64,000 nt of DNA from Aliiglaciecola sp. M165 (GCF_007197995.1 NZ_VKKH01000008.1:186001-250000); one strand, 5' to 3'. Shown: positions 28,192 to 38,767, numbered from the stretch's first letter. Numbers and translations: made by a program. Notes: generated from the letters alone by a model not told the origin.

Positions 28192-28218
28192 AAAAAACCT
28201 CCGCGCTGGAGGTTTTTT
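28192..28218. terminator. Bidirectional terminator
   Basis: AAAACCTCC-GCGCT-GGAGGTTTT with an A run on the left and a T run on the right serves the lipoprotein gene and the convergent DUF3718-like gene. Confidence 0.9.
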
Positions 28219-28232
28219 AGTTTTAAAGAAAA

Positions 28233-28628
28233 TTAAATTCGTTCATTAAGCGCACTAGCGATTGGCGAACTAGCTAAACCGTTTTCGTTTACCCACTGTT
28301 GTAACGTTTTACCGTCTTTTTCGGGTGCTTTAAGGTCACCTTTTGGCATTTTTTTCACCAATAATGTACCGGTTTCAGCTGCATTGTTAAGCATTGCTGT
28401 GCGTATTAAGCTGTTACCACCACAGGTGATACCAGAATAGTAATCTTTCAATTTTAGTCTGTAGTCAGACTGCACTTTTTTCATTTTCTTTCGCAATTCA
28501 CCTTTGTCATCGGTTTTAACAATGGTGCATATGTTTTGTAATGCAGCATTAATATCGGCATGTGCGGTGCCCGAAAACATCAAAGTCGCGGCGGTGATAG
28601 CAATAGAAGCTTTAACAATTTTCAACAT
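28233..28628 (-). CDS. DUF3718-like small secreted protein, copy 1
   Basis: A 131-residue protein with a signal peptide (SIAITAATLMFSGTAHA). The mature part has ALQNICTIVKTDDKGELRKK, then DYYSGITCGGNSLIRTAML with the second conserved Cys, and a C-terminal helix DGKTLQQWVNENGL. The two Cys (34 and 69) probably form a disulfide. This looks like the DUF3718 family of Alteromonadales; its function is unknown. GGAGGAA precedes the ATG. Two close paralogues lie at 38.9 and 40.7 kb; this copy is the most diverged and has its own, different terminator. Confidence 0.8.
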   Translation of the reverse strand: MLKIVKASIAITAATLMFSGTAHADINAALQNICTIVKTDDKGELRKKMKKVQSDYRLKLKDYYSGITCGGNSLIRTAMLNNAAETGTLLVKKMPKGDLKAPEKDGKTLQQWVNENGLASSPIASALNERI

Positions 28629-28727
28629 GGTTAATTCCTCCTTCAGTTAATTGTTCAAGAATCACTGTTGAATTAAAGTACAATTAAATTAAAGACCAAC
28701 TTAAGTATTAAAAAAATCTCTGATCTG

Positions 28728-28739
28728 ATACTTGGGTAT
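28728..28739. promoter_or_regulatory. Palindrome upstream of DUF3718 copy 1
   Basis: ATAC-TTGG-GTAT, 100 bp upstream of the start codon. The same half-sites with the same 4 bp spacing occur 93 bp upstream of both paralogues, while much of the DNA between differs in this copy. Confidence 0.5.
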
Positions 28740-28861
28740 GTAATTTAATACATGTTCATTAAATTGGAATTAAACGGATCCGCTGACGATTTTGCTACGT
28801 TGCTTCGATTTTGAAATCGGTTCATATGCACTTCTAACGGGGTACGACATGCTTGACCGAC

Positions 28862-28886
28862 AAAAAAAGAGGCCATGAGGCCTCTT
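28862..28886 (-). terminator. Terminator of the dehalogenase / SDR / ligase operon
   Basis: AAGAGGCC-ATGA-GGCCTCTT with a T run on the minus strand, 22 bp past the ligase stop. Confidence 0.9.
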
Positions 28887-28907
28887 CAAATGGCTTGATA
28901 TTCCCCG

Positions 28908-30551
28908 TTAGCTGGCGAATTCATAATCTTTATAGGTCTGACGTAAAGCCAATTTATTGAGTTTGCCCGTTGCAGTGTGTGGAAGCTCTTCGGTAAATAT
29001 TACATCATCGGGTACCGACCACTTGTGCAATCGCGCTTGTAAGTATTCTATAATATCCTCTTTACTCAATGTTGCTCCGGGACTCAATACTACGATTAAT
29101 AAAGGCCTTTCGGTCCATTTGGGGTGATATCGGCCAATGGCTGCCGCTTCGGCAATCTGCTCGTGACTTGCTGCAGCGTTCTCGATTTCAATTGAACTAA
29201 CCCATTCACCGCCTGTTTTAATTACATCTTTTGTGCGGTCGGTGATCTGCATAAAACCATCCGGATCGATAGTGGCCACATCACCAGTGTTTAACCAGCC
29301 GTCCGCATCAACAGGGCAGTCATCCGCACCGGGCTCCTGCGACATGCCGTAATAACCCGTTGCAATCCAAGGACCTTTAACTTTGAGAGCGCCAAAGGCA
29401 ACACCATCCCAAGGAAGTTCGTTGTTGTTGTCATCAGCAATTTTCAATTCGACACCAAACACGGTTCTACCCTGTTTTGCTTGGAGATCAGTAATTTTTT
29501 CTTCAGGTAAGTCTTCCATTCCCGGTTTGAGACTAAACAGAGTGCCAAGTGGGCTCATTTCAGTCATCCCCCAGCCTTGTAAGACGCGAGTATTGTAGTC
29601 GAATTTAAGTCGCTCAATGATCCCGCGAGGGCAAGCTGCGCCGCCTGTACTGGCGGTTTCGAGGGAATCAATTTTTTTGCCTGAACTATCTAAATAGTCG
29701 AGCAATGCCATCCATATTGTCGGTACACCTGAACTGTAAGACACCTTCTCAGTCTCAATTAGATTCTGCAAGGTTTCACCATCAGCCATTTTGGGGCCAG
29801 GCATAACTAGCTTCGCACCAACCATAATAGAGGCGTAGGGAATACCCCAGGCGTTGACATGAAACATCGGCACAATAGGCATGCAAACGTCGCGATTAGA
29901 GGCATTGGTCGCATCGGGAAGTGCACCAGCGTAGGCATGCAACAACGTTGAACGGTGACTGTAGACAACGCCCTTTGGATTTCCGGTGGTTCCCGAGGTA
30001 TAGCACATACCACAGGCTGTATTTTCATCAAACTCAGGCCAGTCGTAATCGTCATCTTGTTCAGCAAGCAGCTCTTCATAACAATACACGTTAGGGAGCT
30101 CTGTTATTGGCATAGTGTCTTTGCCAGTCAACACAATAATGCCTTCCAATGATGTTAAATGAGGGTGCAATGCTTCGATCAGCGGCATTACAAGCACATC
30201 CACAAAAATGAATTTGTCTTGAGCGTGGTTGATGATGTAATTAATTTGCTCTGGAAAAAGCTTTGGATTGATCATATGGCAAACCATGCCGGAACCTGAT
30301 ACGCCGTAATACAGCTCTAAATGTCGATAATCATTCCAGGCCAGTGTACCGATCCTGTCACCAAATTTTGCGCCTAGATTGGTCAAAGCATTAGCTAACT
30401 GTCTTGAACGTCGGGCAAAATCAGTATAGGTGTATCGGTGCCTTGGGTTGTCCGCAGTCACGGACACAATTTCTTGATTGGGATAGTTTTTTTCAGCATG
30501 ACGCAAAATTGATGAAATCATCAATTGCGTCTTCATCATCAAGCCTTTCAT
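28908..30551 (-). CDS. Acyl-CoA ligase (AMP-forming), DmdB/medium-chain type
   Basis: A 547-residue adenylate-forming ligase that activates a carboxylic acid to its CoA thioester. Motifs: [17 protein letters not shown] (P-loop), [45 protein letters not shown], and the catalytic Lys in [12 protein letters not shown]. The GLMM start and overall sequence resemble the methylmercaptopropionate-CoA ligase DmdB and related medium-chain ligases. It is the last gene of a three-gene minus-strand operon. Substrate is unproven; the divergent beta-oxidation operon would process its product. Confidence 0.9.
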   Translation of the reverse strand: MKGLMMKTQLMISSILRHAEKNYPNQEIVSVTADNPRHRYTYTDFARRSRQLANALTNLGAKFGDRIGTLAWNDYRHLELYYGVSGSGMVCHMINPKLFPEQINYIINHAQDKFIFVDVLVMPLIEALHPHLTSLEGIIVLTGKDTMPITELPNVYCYEELLAEQDDDYDWPEFDENTACGMCYTSGTTGNPKGVVYSHRSTLLHAYAGALPDATNASNRDVCMPIVPMFHVNAWGIPYASIMVGAKLVMPGPKMADGETLQNLIETEKVSYSSGVPTIWMALLDYLDSSGKKIDSLETASTGGAACPRGIIERLKFDYNTRVLQGWGMTEMSPLGTLFSLKPGMEDLPEEKITDLQAKQGRTVFGVELKIADDNNNELPWDGVAFGALKVKGPWIATGYYGMSQEPGADDCPVDADGWLNTGDVATIDPDGFMQITDRTKDVIKTGGEWVSSIEIENAAASHEQIAEAAAIGRYHPKWTERPLLIVVLSPGATLSKEDIIEYLQARLHKWSVPDDVIFTEELPHTATGKLNKLALRQTYKDYEFAS

Positions 30552-30633
30552 TCATATTTCCTATCGGTCGTGTTACTGTGATAACGCTGTTCTGGCAGCG
30601 CTATAAGTCATTGGTGATAGCTTGTTTCGCTAT

Positions 30634-31401
30634 TTACCACGCACTTACTGCACCATCGATCGCGATGGTTTGGCCGCTCATGTAAGAATTTCCTGGCGAC
30701 AATATAAGTATCATAGTATTAACCACTTCCTGCGGATCAGCCAATCGACGCATTGGGCACCCTCGTGCAAGGCGTTCTTGACTCTCAGGTGAATCGTAAC
30801 CATCAACCGCAAGGATATTGGTGGGGCTATAAAATGGACAAATCGCGTTGGCGCGGATACCTTTTTTCGCATATTCGACCGCGGCTGTGCGAGTTAAACC
30901 GACTACAGCATGTTTGGCCGCGGAGTATGCAGCACCTTTTGGTGCGCCGCCTATTCCTGCCATTGAACTGACATTTAATACATGGCCCGAGCCTTGTTTT
31001 AGCATTGCCTCAATTTGGTATTTCATACCAAATAAAACGCCATTTACGTTCACTGCCATTTGCTTATCAATGGTTGCCTGGTCAACTTGATGAAGTGGCA
31101 TTAGAGAATGTGCGATCCCTGCATTGTTGACACCAATGTCTAATCTGCCAAATGTTTTTAACGCCCCATCGACCATGGCCTTAACTGCTGCTTCATCGCT
31201 TACATCGCAGGCCATGGAAATGACTTGATTATCGGTGAGCGAGAGGGAGTCAAGGGTATTTTGTAATTCGTCCAGGTTGATATCACCAAGTACAAGATTA
31301 CATCCTCTTGAGGCAAGTCCTTGTGCAAGTAGACGACCAAAACCGCTAGATGCGCCGGTTATCATGGCCACTTGGCCGCTAAAATCGAGTAGTGAGTCCA
31401 A
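30634..31401 (-). CDS. Short-chain dehydrogenase/reductase
   Basis: A 255-residue classical SDR. Cofactor motif TGASSGFGRLLAQG, then DVSD and NNAGIAHS; catalytic Ser in NVSSMAGIGG and YxxxK in YSAAKHAVVG. Asp after the second strand (LGDIN) points to NAD(H). The start is TTG with AAGGAG about nine bases upstream. It lies between the haloalkane dehalogenase and the acyl-CoA ligase, so it plausibly oxidises the alcohol made by the first enzyme or a hydroxyacyl-CoA. Confidence 0.88.
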   Translation of the reverse strand: MDSLLDFSGQVAMITGASSGFGRLLAQGLASRGCNLVLGDINLDELQNTLDSLSLTDNQVISMACDVSDEAAVKAMVDGALKTFGRLDIGVNNAGIAHSLMPLHQVDQATIDKQMAVNVNGVLFGMKYQIEAMLKQGSGHVLNVSSMAGIGGAPKGAAYSAAKHAVVGLTRTAAVEYAKKGIRANAICPFYSPTNILAVDGYDSPESQERLARGCPMRRLADPQEVVNTMILILSPGNSYMSGQTIAIDGAVSAW

Positions 31402-31431
31402 AAAAATTCTCCTTGGGAAAGGTTTTATAAA

Positions 31432-32340
31432 TTATTGAGTTGCGTCAATGAATGACAACACAACTTGAGCGAAGTCTGGGCCTTGATCTTCTTGTAGGAA
31501 ATGACCACCATTTTTAATCGTTGTGTGCGCCTGTCCGGCACACCCTGGAATTAATTTCTGGAAAAGTTTGTCACCGCCAGCGCTGACCGGATCTGAGTCA
31601 CTAAAGGCAGTCAAAAATGGTTTGTTCCACTTTTTTAATATCTGCCATGCCTGTCGATTGGCCTCAGAGGCGGGATTATCAGGTGTAGCAGGAACGAGCA
31701 GCGGGAAAACTCTTGCGCCGGCTTTGTATGATTCGTCAGGGTAGGGCGCGTTATAAGCATCAATAACACTTTGGGGCAATTCAGTAACAGTACCGCCTTT
31801 GATAATTCCCCCTGCAGGAAAAACCTCGACACTTTGTGAAAATGCTTTCCAATTATCGAAAGCTTCCCCCATGGGATGATCACCTGTGGGCAAAAAGGTA
31901 TTGGCTGCGCAGACGCGGGCAAAGTGGTCAGGGAATTGTGCCACCAATCGTAGGCCTAATAAGCCTCCCCAATCCTGACATACTAGGGTGATGTCATTCA
32001 ATTCGAGTTGAGTCACGATGTTGGCAATCCAATCCACATGGCGTTGATAAGTGTAATCGGTCTGCTTAGTGGGTTTGTCCGATCTTCCAAATCCGATTAA
32101 GTCAGGCGCTATCGCACGAAACCCTGCCTTTTGGACCGGAACGATCATTTTTCTATACAGAAAAGACCAAGAGGGTTCGCCGTGAAGCATTAATACCACA
32201 GGCGCGTCTTTTTCGCCCTCGTCGACATAGTGCATTCTAAGCTGGCCACCTTCTGTATCATCCACCTGAATGTAGTGGGGTGAAAACGGATAATCGGGTA
32301 AATCAGCAAAGCAATTATCCGGTGTGCGAAGCGCTTCCAT
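31432..32340 (-). CDS. Haloalkane dehalogenase (HLD-I, DhlA-like)
   Basis: A 302-residue alpha/beta hydrolase. The nucleophile is Asp123 in CQDWGG, with Trp124 and a cap Trp at 164 (FDNWKAF) as the likely halide-binding pair. HGEPSW (53-58) supplies the oxyanion hole, Asp250 in SDSDP is the acid and His280 in NGGHFLQED the base. These positions track DhlA (D124, W125, W175, D260, H289) closely, so true dehalogenation of an alkyl halide is plausible. It is the first gene of the minus-strand operon. The start has AGGG upstream, and a palindrome lies just before it. Confidence 0.87.
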   Translation of the reverse strand: MEALRTPDNCFADLPDYPFSPHYIQVDDTEGGQLRMHYVDEGEKDAPVVLMLHGEPSWSFLYRKMIVPVQKAGFRAIAPDLIGFGRSDKPTKQTDYTYQRHVDWIANIVTQLELNDITLVCQDWGGLLGLRLVAQFPDHFARVCAANTFLPTGDHPMGEAFDNWKAFSQSVEVFPAGGIIKGGTVTELPQSVIDAYNAPYPDESYKAGARVFPLLVPATPDNPASEANRQAWQILKKWNKPFLTAFSDSDPVSAGGDKLFQKLIPGCAGQAHTTIKNGGHFLQEDQGPDFAQVVLSFIDATQ

Positions 32341-32351
32341 AAGTATCCCTG

Positions 32352-32366
32352 TTTACAAGTTGTAAA
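32352..32366. promoter_or_regulatory. Palindrome before the haloalkane dehalogenase gene
   Basis: TTTACAA-G-TTGTAAA is a perfect 7+1+7 inverted repeat, 11 bp upstream of the dehalogenase start codon within the divergent promoter region shared with the FadB-like operon. It is well placed to act as a repressor site. Confidence 0.5.
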
Positions 32367-32587
32367 TCGTTATGTAATTCCAAGAGAATCAGATGCACAA
32401 AGCAAAGTCAATAACTGCAATCCTTTGCAATAACTGACTTGCCGACAGATATCAGTATTATCAACGGTTCGGCTTTATATCAATTTGATTTATTTATACG
32501 CATAAAACCAATAAATTTGGATGATTAAGACAGCTGTCCTAGTATCGTGCTCTACTCGAATTTTTCATTCTGTTAACAGGGGATTTT

Positions 32588-34708
32588 ATGAGCGCTGACA
32601 AGTCTGCAGCCGTAATAAGCCAAAATCAGGGCAATGTGGCATTAGTATTAATGCAAAGTCCGCCAGTGAACGCGTTATCTAAAGCGGTTCGTATTGGTCT
32701 AATTGAAGAGATTAAAGCAGCATTGAATGATGACAGCATTCAGGCCATCGTCATTTCGTCTCAACAACCGCTATTTTCAGGCGGTGCAGATATCAGTGAA
32801 TTTTCAGGTGGGGATTTTGAGCCACCGTTACCCGATGTGCTTGATTTAATCGAAAATGCTGACAAGCCTGTGATTGCCGTGCTGAATGGACCAGCATTTG
32901 GCGGTGGATTAGAAGTTGCCTTAGCATGTCATTACCGCATTACGTTTGCGGCGAACAAAGTAGGCTTGCCTGAAGTCAACCTTGGCATTCTGCCTGGAGC
33001 AGGAGGAACTCAGCGTCTACCTAGGCTGGCGGGCGTAGCAAAAGCATTGGACATGATTGTTACGGGCAAACCTGCGAAAGCTAGCACAGTAAAAGGTGCG
33101 TTTGATTTAATCGTTGAACAACCAGAAGCGTTGATGGAAGAAAGTTTGAATTTTATCAACGAGCTTATTAAAAATGGCGCAGCCATCAAACGAACAAAAG
33201 ATATTTCTATCGATCCGGCTTCGGCGCCGGCTGAATTGTTTGCCCAATTCCGTCAGGGAATTGCCAAACAGGCGAGAGGATTCTTCTCTCCAGAACGTTG
33301 CATACAAGCAGTGGAAGCCGCTGTTGAATTGCCCATGGAAGCTGGCCTCAAACGAGAAGGCGAGCTGTTTATGGAATGTATGCAGTCTCCACAAGCGCGG
33401 GCTCAACAGCATTTCTTTTTCGCTGAACGAGCCGCTGGTCATGTAGACGACTTCGATAAATCAACACCAGTAAGAGATATTAAAAAGGTTGGTATTATTG
33501 GTGCAGGCACTATGGGTGGCGGTATTGCAATGAATTTTGCTAACGCGGGTATCCCTGTTGTGATGTTAGAGCTTAAGCAGGAGGCGCTGGACAAAGGCTT
33601 AGCAGTAATCCGTCGCAACTACGAAAACTCAGCTAAAAAAGGCAAGCTTAGTGCTGATGATGTTGAAAATCGCATGGCTTTACTCATGGGCGCAACAGAC
33701 TACGATGCGCTGTCGGATGTCGATTTGGTAATCGAAGCGGTGTTCGAAAAAATGGAAGTGAAAAAGCAAGTCTTTGGCAAGCTGGGCGAAGTTTGTAAGC
33801 CAGGCGCTATCCTCGCTTCCAACACATCTACCCTCGATTTAGATGAGATTGCTGCTTCAACTTCGCGTCCGCAAGACGTGATCGGATTGCACTTCTTCAG
33901 CCCGGCTAATGTCATGAAATTGCTCGAAGTTGTTAAAGGTGAAAAAACCGCTGCAGACGTAATCAAAACCAGCATGAAAATGGCTAAGACGATCCGCAAA
34001 GTCGCCGTGTTGGTTGGCGTCTGTTTCGGATTTGTCGGAAACCGAATGATTGAACCTTACGGTCGCGAATCAAATCGATTGACGCTGGAAGGGGCCTCCC
34101 CAGAGCAAGTGGATAAGGTTATTTACGATTTTGGTATGCCGATGGGACCCAACACCATGGGAGACATGGCTGGTCTTGATATCGGTTACTTCGTTCGTCA
34201 ATCCCGTCAAGAATTTATCTCACACGATCCCAGTTATGCAGTGGTTGCTGATCGGCTGGTTGAAGAGGGGCGTGTCGGTCTGAAAGTCGGTAAAGGTATA
34301 TACCTGTACGAAGACGGAAGTCGCGTTCCTGTGCCTGATCCACAGGTGCTCGAAATTGCCAAACAAGAAGCCGATAAACTCGGTGTTGAACAACGCGCTC
34401 ACAGCGAACAAGAAATATTGGAACGTTGCATTTTTCCATTGATTAACGAAGGTGCACAGATCCTTGAAGAAGGTATTGCAGCCAAGTCTAGTGACATCGA
34501 TGTGATCTACGTTTATGGCTATGGATTCCCGGTTTATCGAGGCGGACCCATGCAATACGCAGATGAAATTGGTTTGGACAAAGTGTACCAAGCTATGTGC
34601 AAGTATCGTGATGAGCTGGGTGAGTATGGAAAAATGTGGTTTGAACCTGCGCCGTTATTGAAGCAACTTGCTGAGCAAGGCAAACGCTTTGCTGATTATC
34701 GCAAATAA
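32588..34708 (+). CDS. Enoyl-CoA hydratase / 3-hydroxyacyl-CoA dehydrogenase fusion (FadB/FadJ-like)
   Basis: A 706-residue multifunctional beta-oxidation enzyme. Residues 1-190 are a crotonase domain ([48 protein letters not shown] with the catalytic Glu). From about residue 295 comes the NAD-binding domain ([20 protein letters not shown]) and then the 3-hydroxyacyl-CoA dehydrogenase C-terminal domain ([26 protein letters not shown]). AGGGG precedes the ATG. First gene of an operon with thiolase and acyl-CoA dehydrogenase. It is shorter than and distinct from the usual FadB, as in many secondary beta-oxidation clusters. Confidence 0.92.
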   Translation: MSADKSAAVISQNQGNVALVLMQSPPVNALSKAVRIGLIEEIKAALNDDSIQAIVISSQQPLFSGGADISEFSGGDFEPPLPDVLDLIENADKPVIAVLNGPAFGGGLEVALACHYRITFAANKVGLPEVNLGILPGAGGTQRLPRLAGVAKALDMIVTGKPAKASTVKGAFDLIVEQPEALMEESLNFINELIKNGAAIKRTKDISIDPASAPAELFAQFRQGIAKQARGFFSPERCIQAVEAAVELPMEAGLKREGELFMECMQSPQARAQQHFFFAERAAGHVDDFDKSTPVRDIKKVGIIGAGTMGGGIAMNFANAGIPVVMLELKQEALDKGLAVIRRNYENSAKKGKLSADDVENRMALLMGATDYDALSDVDLVIEAVFEKMEVKKQVFGKLGEVCKPGAILASNTSTLDLDEIAASTSRPQDVIGLHFFSPANVMKLLEVVKGEKTAADVIKTSMKMAKTIRKVAVLVGVCFGFVGNRMIEPYGRESNRLTLEGASPEQVDKVIYDFGMPMGPNTMGDMAGLDIGYFVRQSRQEFISHDPSYAVVADRLVEEGRVGLKVGKGIYLYEDGSRVPVPDPQVLEIAKQEADKLGVEQRAHSEQEILERCIFPLINEGAQILEEGIAAKSSDIDVIYVYGYGFPVYRGGPMQYADEIGLDKVYQAMCKYRDELGEYGKMWFEPAPLLKQLAEQGKRFADYRK

Positions 34709-34743
34709 GTACCTCGAAAAAAGAATATCTTAAGGATTTAACT

Positions 34744-35925
34744 ATGAAAGAAGCAGTCATTGTATCTACCGCTCGTACGCCAATTGGTCGAGCGTATCGA
34801 GGTGCGTTTAATAATTTAGAGGCACCTAGTCTTGCTGGTCATGCGATCAGCGCAGCGGTTGCCAAAGCAGGCATCGACCCAGCTTCCGTCGATGATGTGA
34901 TCTTGGGCAGTGCGCTGACTCAAGGCTCTGGCGGTATGAATATAGGCCGCTTGGGGGCATTAGCGGGGGGACTACCCGTAACAGTGTCTGGCATGACCCT
35001 AGACCGTCAATGCAGTTCAGGCATGTACGCGATTGCCACCGCCGCTAAACACATCATTACCGACAATGTACCGGTGATGGTTGCAGGAGGTTTAGATTCC
35101 ATCAGTTTGGTGCAAAACGACAAAATGAATACGTTTCGGATGGTGGATAAAGCACTAGTAGCCAAACACAAAGACATTTATATGCCGATGCTGCAAACCG
35201 CAGAAGTGGTTGCTAATCGTTACGGTATTAGCCGAGATGAGCAAGATGAATACGGTTATCAGAGCCAAATGCGTACCGCGGCTGCTCAGCAAGCGGGCAA
35301 GTTTGATGATGAGATTGTGCCGGTTACGGCGACCAAAGTGGTGGTTAACAAAGAAACCAAAGAGCAAAGCTTAGAAGAAGTGACGCTAACAAAAGATGAA
35401 GGTAATCGTGCGGAAACGACACTTGAAGGCTTGCAAGGGTTGAAGCCCGTAATCGAAGGTGGATGTATCACCGCAGGTAATGCCAGCCAGCTTTCAGACG
35501 GTGCTTCGGCCAGTGTAATGATGGACAGCAAGCTGGCTGAACAGCAAAACCTTACTCCTCTAGGCGTCTATCGCGGTATTGCTGTGGCCGGTTGTGAACC
35601 AGATGAGATGGGTATCGGGCCCATTTTTGCCGTGCCAAAGTTGCTAAAACAACATGGTTTGAAAATCGAAGATATCGGCTTGTGGGAACTGAATGAAGCG
35701 TTTGCAGTTCAGGTGCTTTACTGTCAGAAAAAACTGGGCATTCCAGCAGAACTCATGAACGTAAATGGTGGCGCAATCTCTATTGGACACCCATATGGTA
35801 TGAGTGGTGCGCGAATGGTAGGTCATGCACTTATCGAAGGAAAACGTCGCGGCGCAAAATATGTCGTGTGCACGATGTGCATCGGTGGTGGCATGGGTGC
35901 TGCCGGATTATTCGAAGTATATTAA
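34744..35925 (+). CDS. Thiolase (acetyl-CoA C-acyltransferase)
   Basis: A 393-residue thiolase that cleaves 3-ketoacyl-CoA with CoA. The nucleophilic Cys is Cys90 in [11 protein letters not shown]; the His/Cys pair is in [20 protein letters not shown] and [20 protein letters not shown] precedes the ATG. It sits 35 bp after the FadB-like gene and 25 bp before the dehydrogenase, in a clear operon. The beta-ketothiolase (biosynthetic) role is less likely in this context. Confidence 0.93.
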   Translation: MKEAVIVSTARTPIGRAYRGAFNNLEAPSLAGHAISAAVAKAGIDPASVDDVILGSALTQGSGGMNIGRLGALAGGLPVTVSGMTLDRQCSSGMYAIATAAKHIITDNVPVMVAGGLDSISLVQNDKMNTFRMVDKALVAKHKDIYMPMLQTAEVVANRYGISRDEQDEYGYQSQMRTAAAQQAGKFDDEIVPVTATKVVVNKETKEQSLEEVTLTKDEGNRAETTLEGLQGLKPVIEGGCITAGNASQLSDGASASVMMDSKLAEQQNLTPLGVYRGIAVAGCEPDEMGIGPIFAVPKLLKQHGLKIEDIGLWELNEAFAVQVLYCQKKLGIPAELMNVNGGAISIGHPYGMSGARMVGHALIEGKRRGAKYVVCTMCIGGGMGAAGLFEVY

Positions 35926-35950
35926 GACATAAGAAAGGTAGTAACGAATT

Positions 35951-37750
35951 ATGCAAAATTTTAAATCTCCAGTGCGTGACACCTTATTTGTCATGAACGA
36001 ATTACTTGGTTTCGAAAAGCATTATGAGCAATTGGGCTTTGACGATGCGTCGCCAGATATGGTCGAGGCTATTTGTCAGGAAGCGGCAAAATTTACCGAC
36101 AATGTGCTTGCGCCTATTAATGCAGCGGGTGACGAAATCGGTTGCAAGTGGGAAGATGGTGTGGTGACAACACCGCCAGGTTTCAAAGAAGCATACCAAA
36201 CCTACGTTGAAGGTGGGTGGCCGTCTATGACCCATCCACAAGAGTTTGGTGGGCAGGGGCTTCCTTACTCTCTACAATCATCTATTGCAGAATGGTTTTC
36301 GGGAGCAAACCACTCGTGGGCGATGTATCCAGGCTTGAGTCAGGGCTGTATCGCAACGATTTTAGCCCACGGTACTGATGAACAAAAACAACGTTTTTTA
36401 CCTTCATTGATTGAAGGCAGTTGGACGGGAACCATGTGTTTGACAGAGTCGCATTGTGGCTCAGATTTAGGCATGTTAAAAACCAAGGCAGAGCCTAATG
36501 ATGATGGCACCTATAGCGTTACAGGGACAAAAATTTTCATCTCTGCTGGGGAACATGATTTTTCCGATAATATTGTTCACATCGTTTTAGCGCGTTTACC
36601 CGATGCACCAGAGGGAACTCGCGGCATATCCTTGTTTGTTATCCCTAAATTTAATGTCAATGAAGACGGTTCGGTTGGTGAGCGAAACGGTGTTAATTGT
36701 GGCTCTATCGAACACAAGATGGGGATCAAAGCTAGCGCGACCTGTGTGATCAATTTTGATGGCGCTAAAGCATATTTAATTGGTCAGCCAAATCGCGGGT
36801 TGAACTGTATGTTTACCTTCATGAACTCTGCACGTATTGGTACCGGGCTTGAAGGGCTAGCCGGCACCGAAGCTGCCTTCCAAGGCGCGCTTGCCTACGC
36901 CAAAGATCGTTTGCAGTTCCGTTCTACAAAAGGCCCAGTTAACCCTGATGGTCCAGCCGATCCAATTATTGTCCACCCTGATGTGCGCCGTATGTTGTTA
37001 ACGCAAAAAGCGTTCCGTGAAGGGAATCGTGCGTTAGCAATTTATTGCATGCAGATGGTTGACAACACACTGTATAGCGACGACGAGCAGGTAAAACAGT
37101 TAGCAGAGTCTAAACTTGCGCTTCTCACGCCAATTGTTAAAGCATTTTTGACTGAAACCGCCCAAGAAACCACAAGCTATGGCATGCAGGTTTATGGCGG
37201 GCACGGCTACATTAAAGAATGGGGAATGGAGCAACTTGCCCGTGATACCCGGATCTGTACTATGTATGAAGGGACAACGGGTATACAGGCCATTGATTTA
37301 TTGGGCCGTAAAATTATGGGCTCAAACGGCGAATTACTGAAAGTTTTCGTCAAAGAGGTGCAAGAATATTGCATGAGCGTACGGGACAAAGCGCAATTTA
37401 ATGCATGGTCCAATGCCATTGAAACGCACATTGACGAGTGGGTGCAAATGACCCAAGAAATCGGTAAACGTGCCGCACAGAACCCGGATGAAGTAGGGGC
37501 CGCTTCGGTCGATTATTTGATGTACTCAGGTTATATTATCGTTGGCTACATGTGGTTAAAGATGGCCGTCGTGGCGCAGCAAAAACTGGATGCAGGCTCA
37601 TCAGAAACAGCATTTTATCAAGCTAAATTGCAAACTGCTGGATTTTACTTTGACCGTCTATTGACTCGCACTCGTTCATTAGTGTCTTCAATAGAAACGG
37701 GTTCAGATAATCTTATGAGTATGCCAGAGGAGCACTTTCTGGTCGGTTAA
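35951..37750 (+). CDS. Acyl-CoA dehydrogenase with C-terminal extension (DmdC/FadE-like)
   Basis: A 599-residue flavoenzyme of the long acyl-CoA dehydrogenase type. Visible motifs are CLTESHCGSDLGMLKTKA, GTKIFISAGEHD, EHKMGIKASATCVINFDGA, QVYGGHGYIKEWGMEQLARD and IYEGTTGIQA-like MYEGTTGIQAIDLLGRK. The last 130 residues form the extra helical C-terminal domain of this subfamily. Members include DmdC (methylthiopropionyl-CoA) and Pseudomonas FadE-type enzymes for medium or long chains. Last gene of the beta-oxidation operon, ended by a terminator. Confidence 0.92.
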   Translation: MQNFKSPVRDTLFVMNELLGFEKHYEQLGFDDASPDMVEAICQEAAKFTDNVLAPINAAGDEIGCKWEDGVVTTPPGFKEAYQTYVEGGWPSMTHPQEFGGQGLPYSLQSSIAEWFSGANHSWAMYPGLSQGCIATILAHGTDEQKQRFLPSLIEGSWTGTMCLTESHCGSDLGMLKTKAEPNDDGTYSVTGTKIFISAGEHDFSDNIVHIVLARLPDAPEGTRGISLFVIPKFNVNEDGSVGERNGVNCGSIEHKMGIKASATCVINFDGAKAYLIGQPNRGLNCMFTFMNSARIGTGLEGLAGTEAAFQGALAYAKDRLQFRSTKGPVNPDGPADPIIVHPDVRRMLLTQKAFREGNRALAIYCMQMVDNTLYSDDEQVKQLAESKLALLTPIVKAFLTETAQETTSYGMQVYGGHGYIKEWGMEQLARDTRICTMYEGTTGIQAIDLLGRKIMGSNGELLKVFVKEVQEYCMSVRDKAQFNAWSNAIETHIDEWVQMTQEIGKRAAQNPDEVGAASVDYLMYSGYIIVGYMWLKMAVVAQQKLDAGSSETAFYQAKLQTAGFYFDRLLTRTRSLVSSIETGSDNLMSMPEEHFLVG

Positions 37751-37770
37751 TGCTATATGTAATTAACTGA

Positions 37771-37798
37771 AAGCGGGTGTGATGAGCATCCGCTTTTT
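37771..37798 (+). terminator. Terminator of the beta-oxidation operon
   Basis: AAGCGGGTG / CATCCGCTT (one G-T pair) followed by six T, 20 bp past the stop. Confidence 0.85.
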
Positions 37799-37846
37799 TG
37801 TTTCTATTATTAATATTACCTTGTAGCCACCAAAGGAAATCGACCC

Positions 37847-38767
37847 ATGCAGAGCAAACAAATACAGATTGATGATTGTTATTTGCATTATATTGAATAT
37901 CAGCAATGCAATGACCCTTTGGGCACTATGGTGTTCTTGCATGGATTTCCAGAAAATTGGCGAACTTGGCGAAAACAAATCGAACATTTTAGTCATCGGT
38001 ATCGCGTCATCGCGCCAGATTTACCCGGATACAACAATTCTTCTAAACCTACCCAGTTAGCTTTTTATGATATTTCCAACCTCATTAGAGTAATGAGCCG
38101 GTTTATTGAATTTGTCGGTGATGGTCAACAGGTCATACTTTGTGCTCATGATTGGGGTGGGGCTATTGCTTGGCCTATGGTTGCCTTTCATGAGCCGCTA
38201 TTTAGTCACTTGATCATTCTCAACGCTGCGCACCCTAGTACTTTCACTCGGGAGATGATCCACAACCCACTGCAAAGGAAAAAGAGCGAGTATATACACC
38301 AACTAATTGCTGAGGATGGTATTGAACAGGTTAGCAAGGACGATTTTGCGTTTTTGGTTAAAATGTTTTTGGATGACCAAGGACAATCGGTGCTGACCGA
38401 GGCAGAATTGTTTGAAAATCGGCAAAGTTGGTCAATTCCTGGTGTTTTACCAAGTATGCTGAACTATTACAAAGCGATGCCACAGCTAGCGCCAAAATCG
38501 TCAACTGAAAACACGTCAGGCCCTGTTACAGACTTACAAGCTATGAAAATTCCCAACATAAGAGTGAATGTCAAAACGCTTGTTTTGTGGGGAGACAATG
38601 ACCTGGCATTTGTGCCTGAACTTTTAGACGGATTAAACGAATATGTTCTGGAGCTTGTTATTCGGCATTTACGCGAGGGAAACCATTGGATCCATCATCA
38701 ATTTTCCGATCGCGTCAACGAAGAGATCGAAAACTTTTTGACCCCACAACGAAAAACAGCCTCATAA
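37847..38767 (+). CDS. Alpha/beta hydrolase, epoxide-hydrolase-like
   Basis: A 306-residue enzyme. HGFPENW (32-38) and the nucleophile Asp102 in CAHDWGG are typical of epoxide hydrolases; Asp in LWGDNDLAF and His in EGNHWIHHQ complete the triad. Fluoroacetate and haloalkane dehalogenases share this layout, so the exact reaction is open. AAGGAA lies about ten bases before the ATG. The last codons (RKTAS and stop) lie inside the left end of a 620 bp duplicated segment and overlap the terminator of the convergent DUF3718-like gene. Confidence 0.83.
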   Translation: MQSKQIQIDDCYLHYIEYQQCNDPLGTMVFLHGFPENWRTWRKQIEHFSHRYRVIAPDLPGYNNSSKPTQLAFYDISNLIRVMSRFIEFVGDGQQVILCAHDWGGAIAWPMVAFHEPLFSHLIILNAAHPSTFTREMIHNPLQRKKSEYIHQLIAEDGIEQVSKDDFAFLVKMFLDDQGQSVLTEAELFENRQSWSIPGVLPSMLNYYKAMPQLAPKSSTENTSGPVTDLQAMKIPNIRVNVKTLVLWGDNDLAFVPELLDGLNEYVLELVIRHLREGNHWIHHQFSDRVNEEIENFLTPQRKTAS

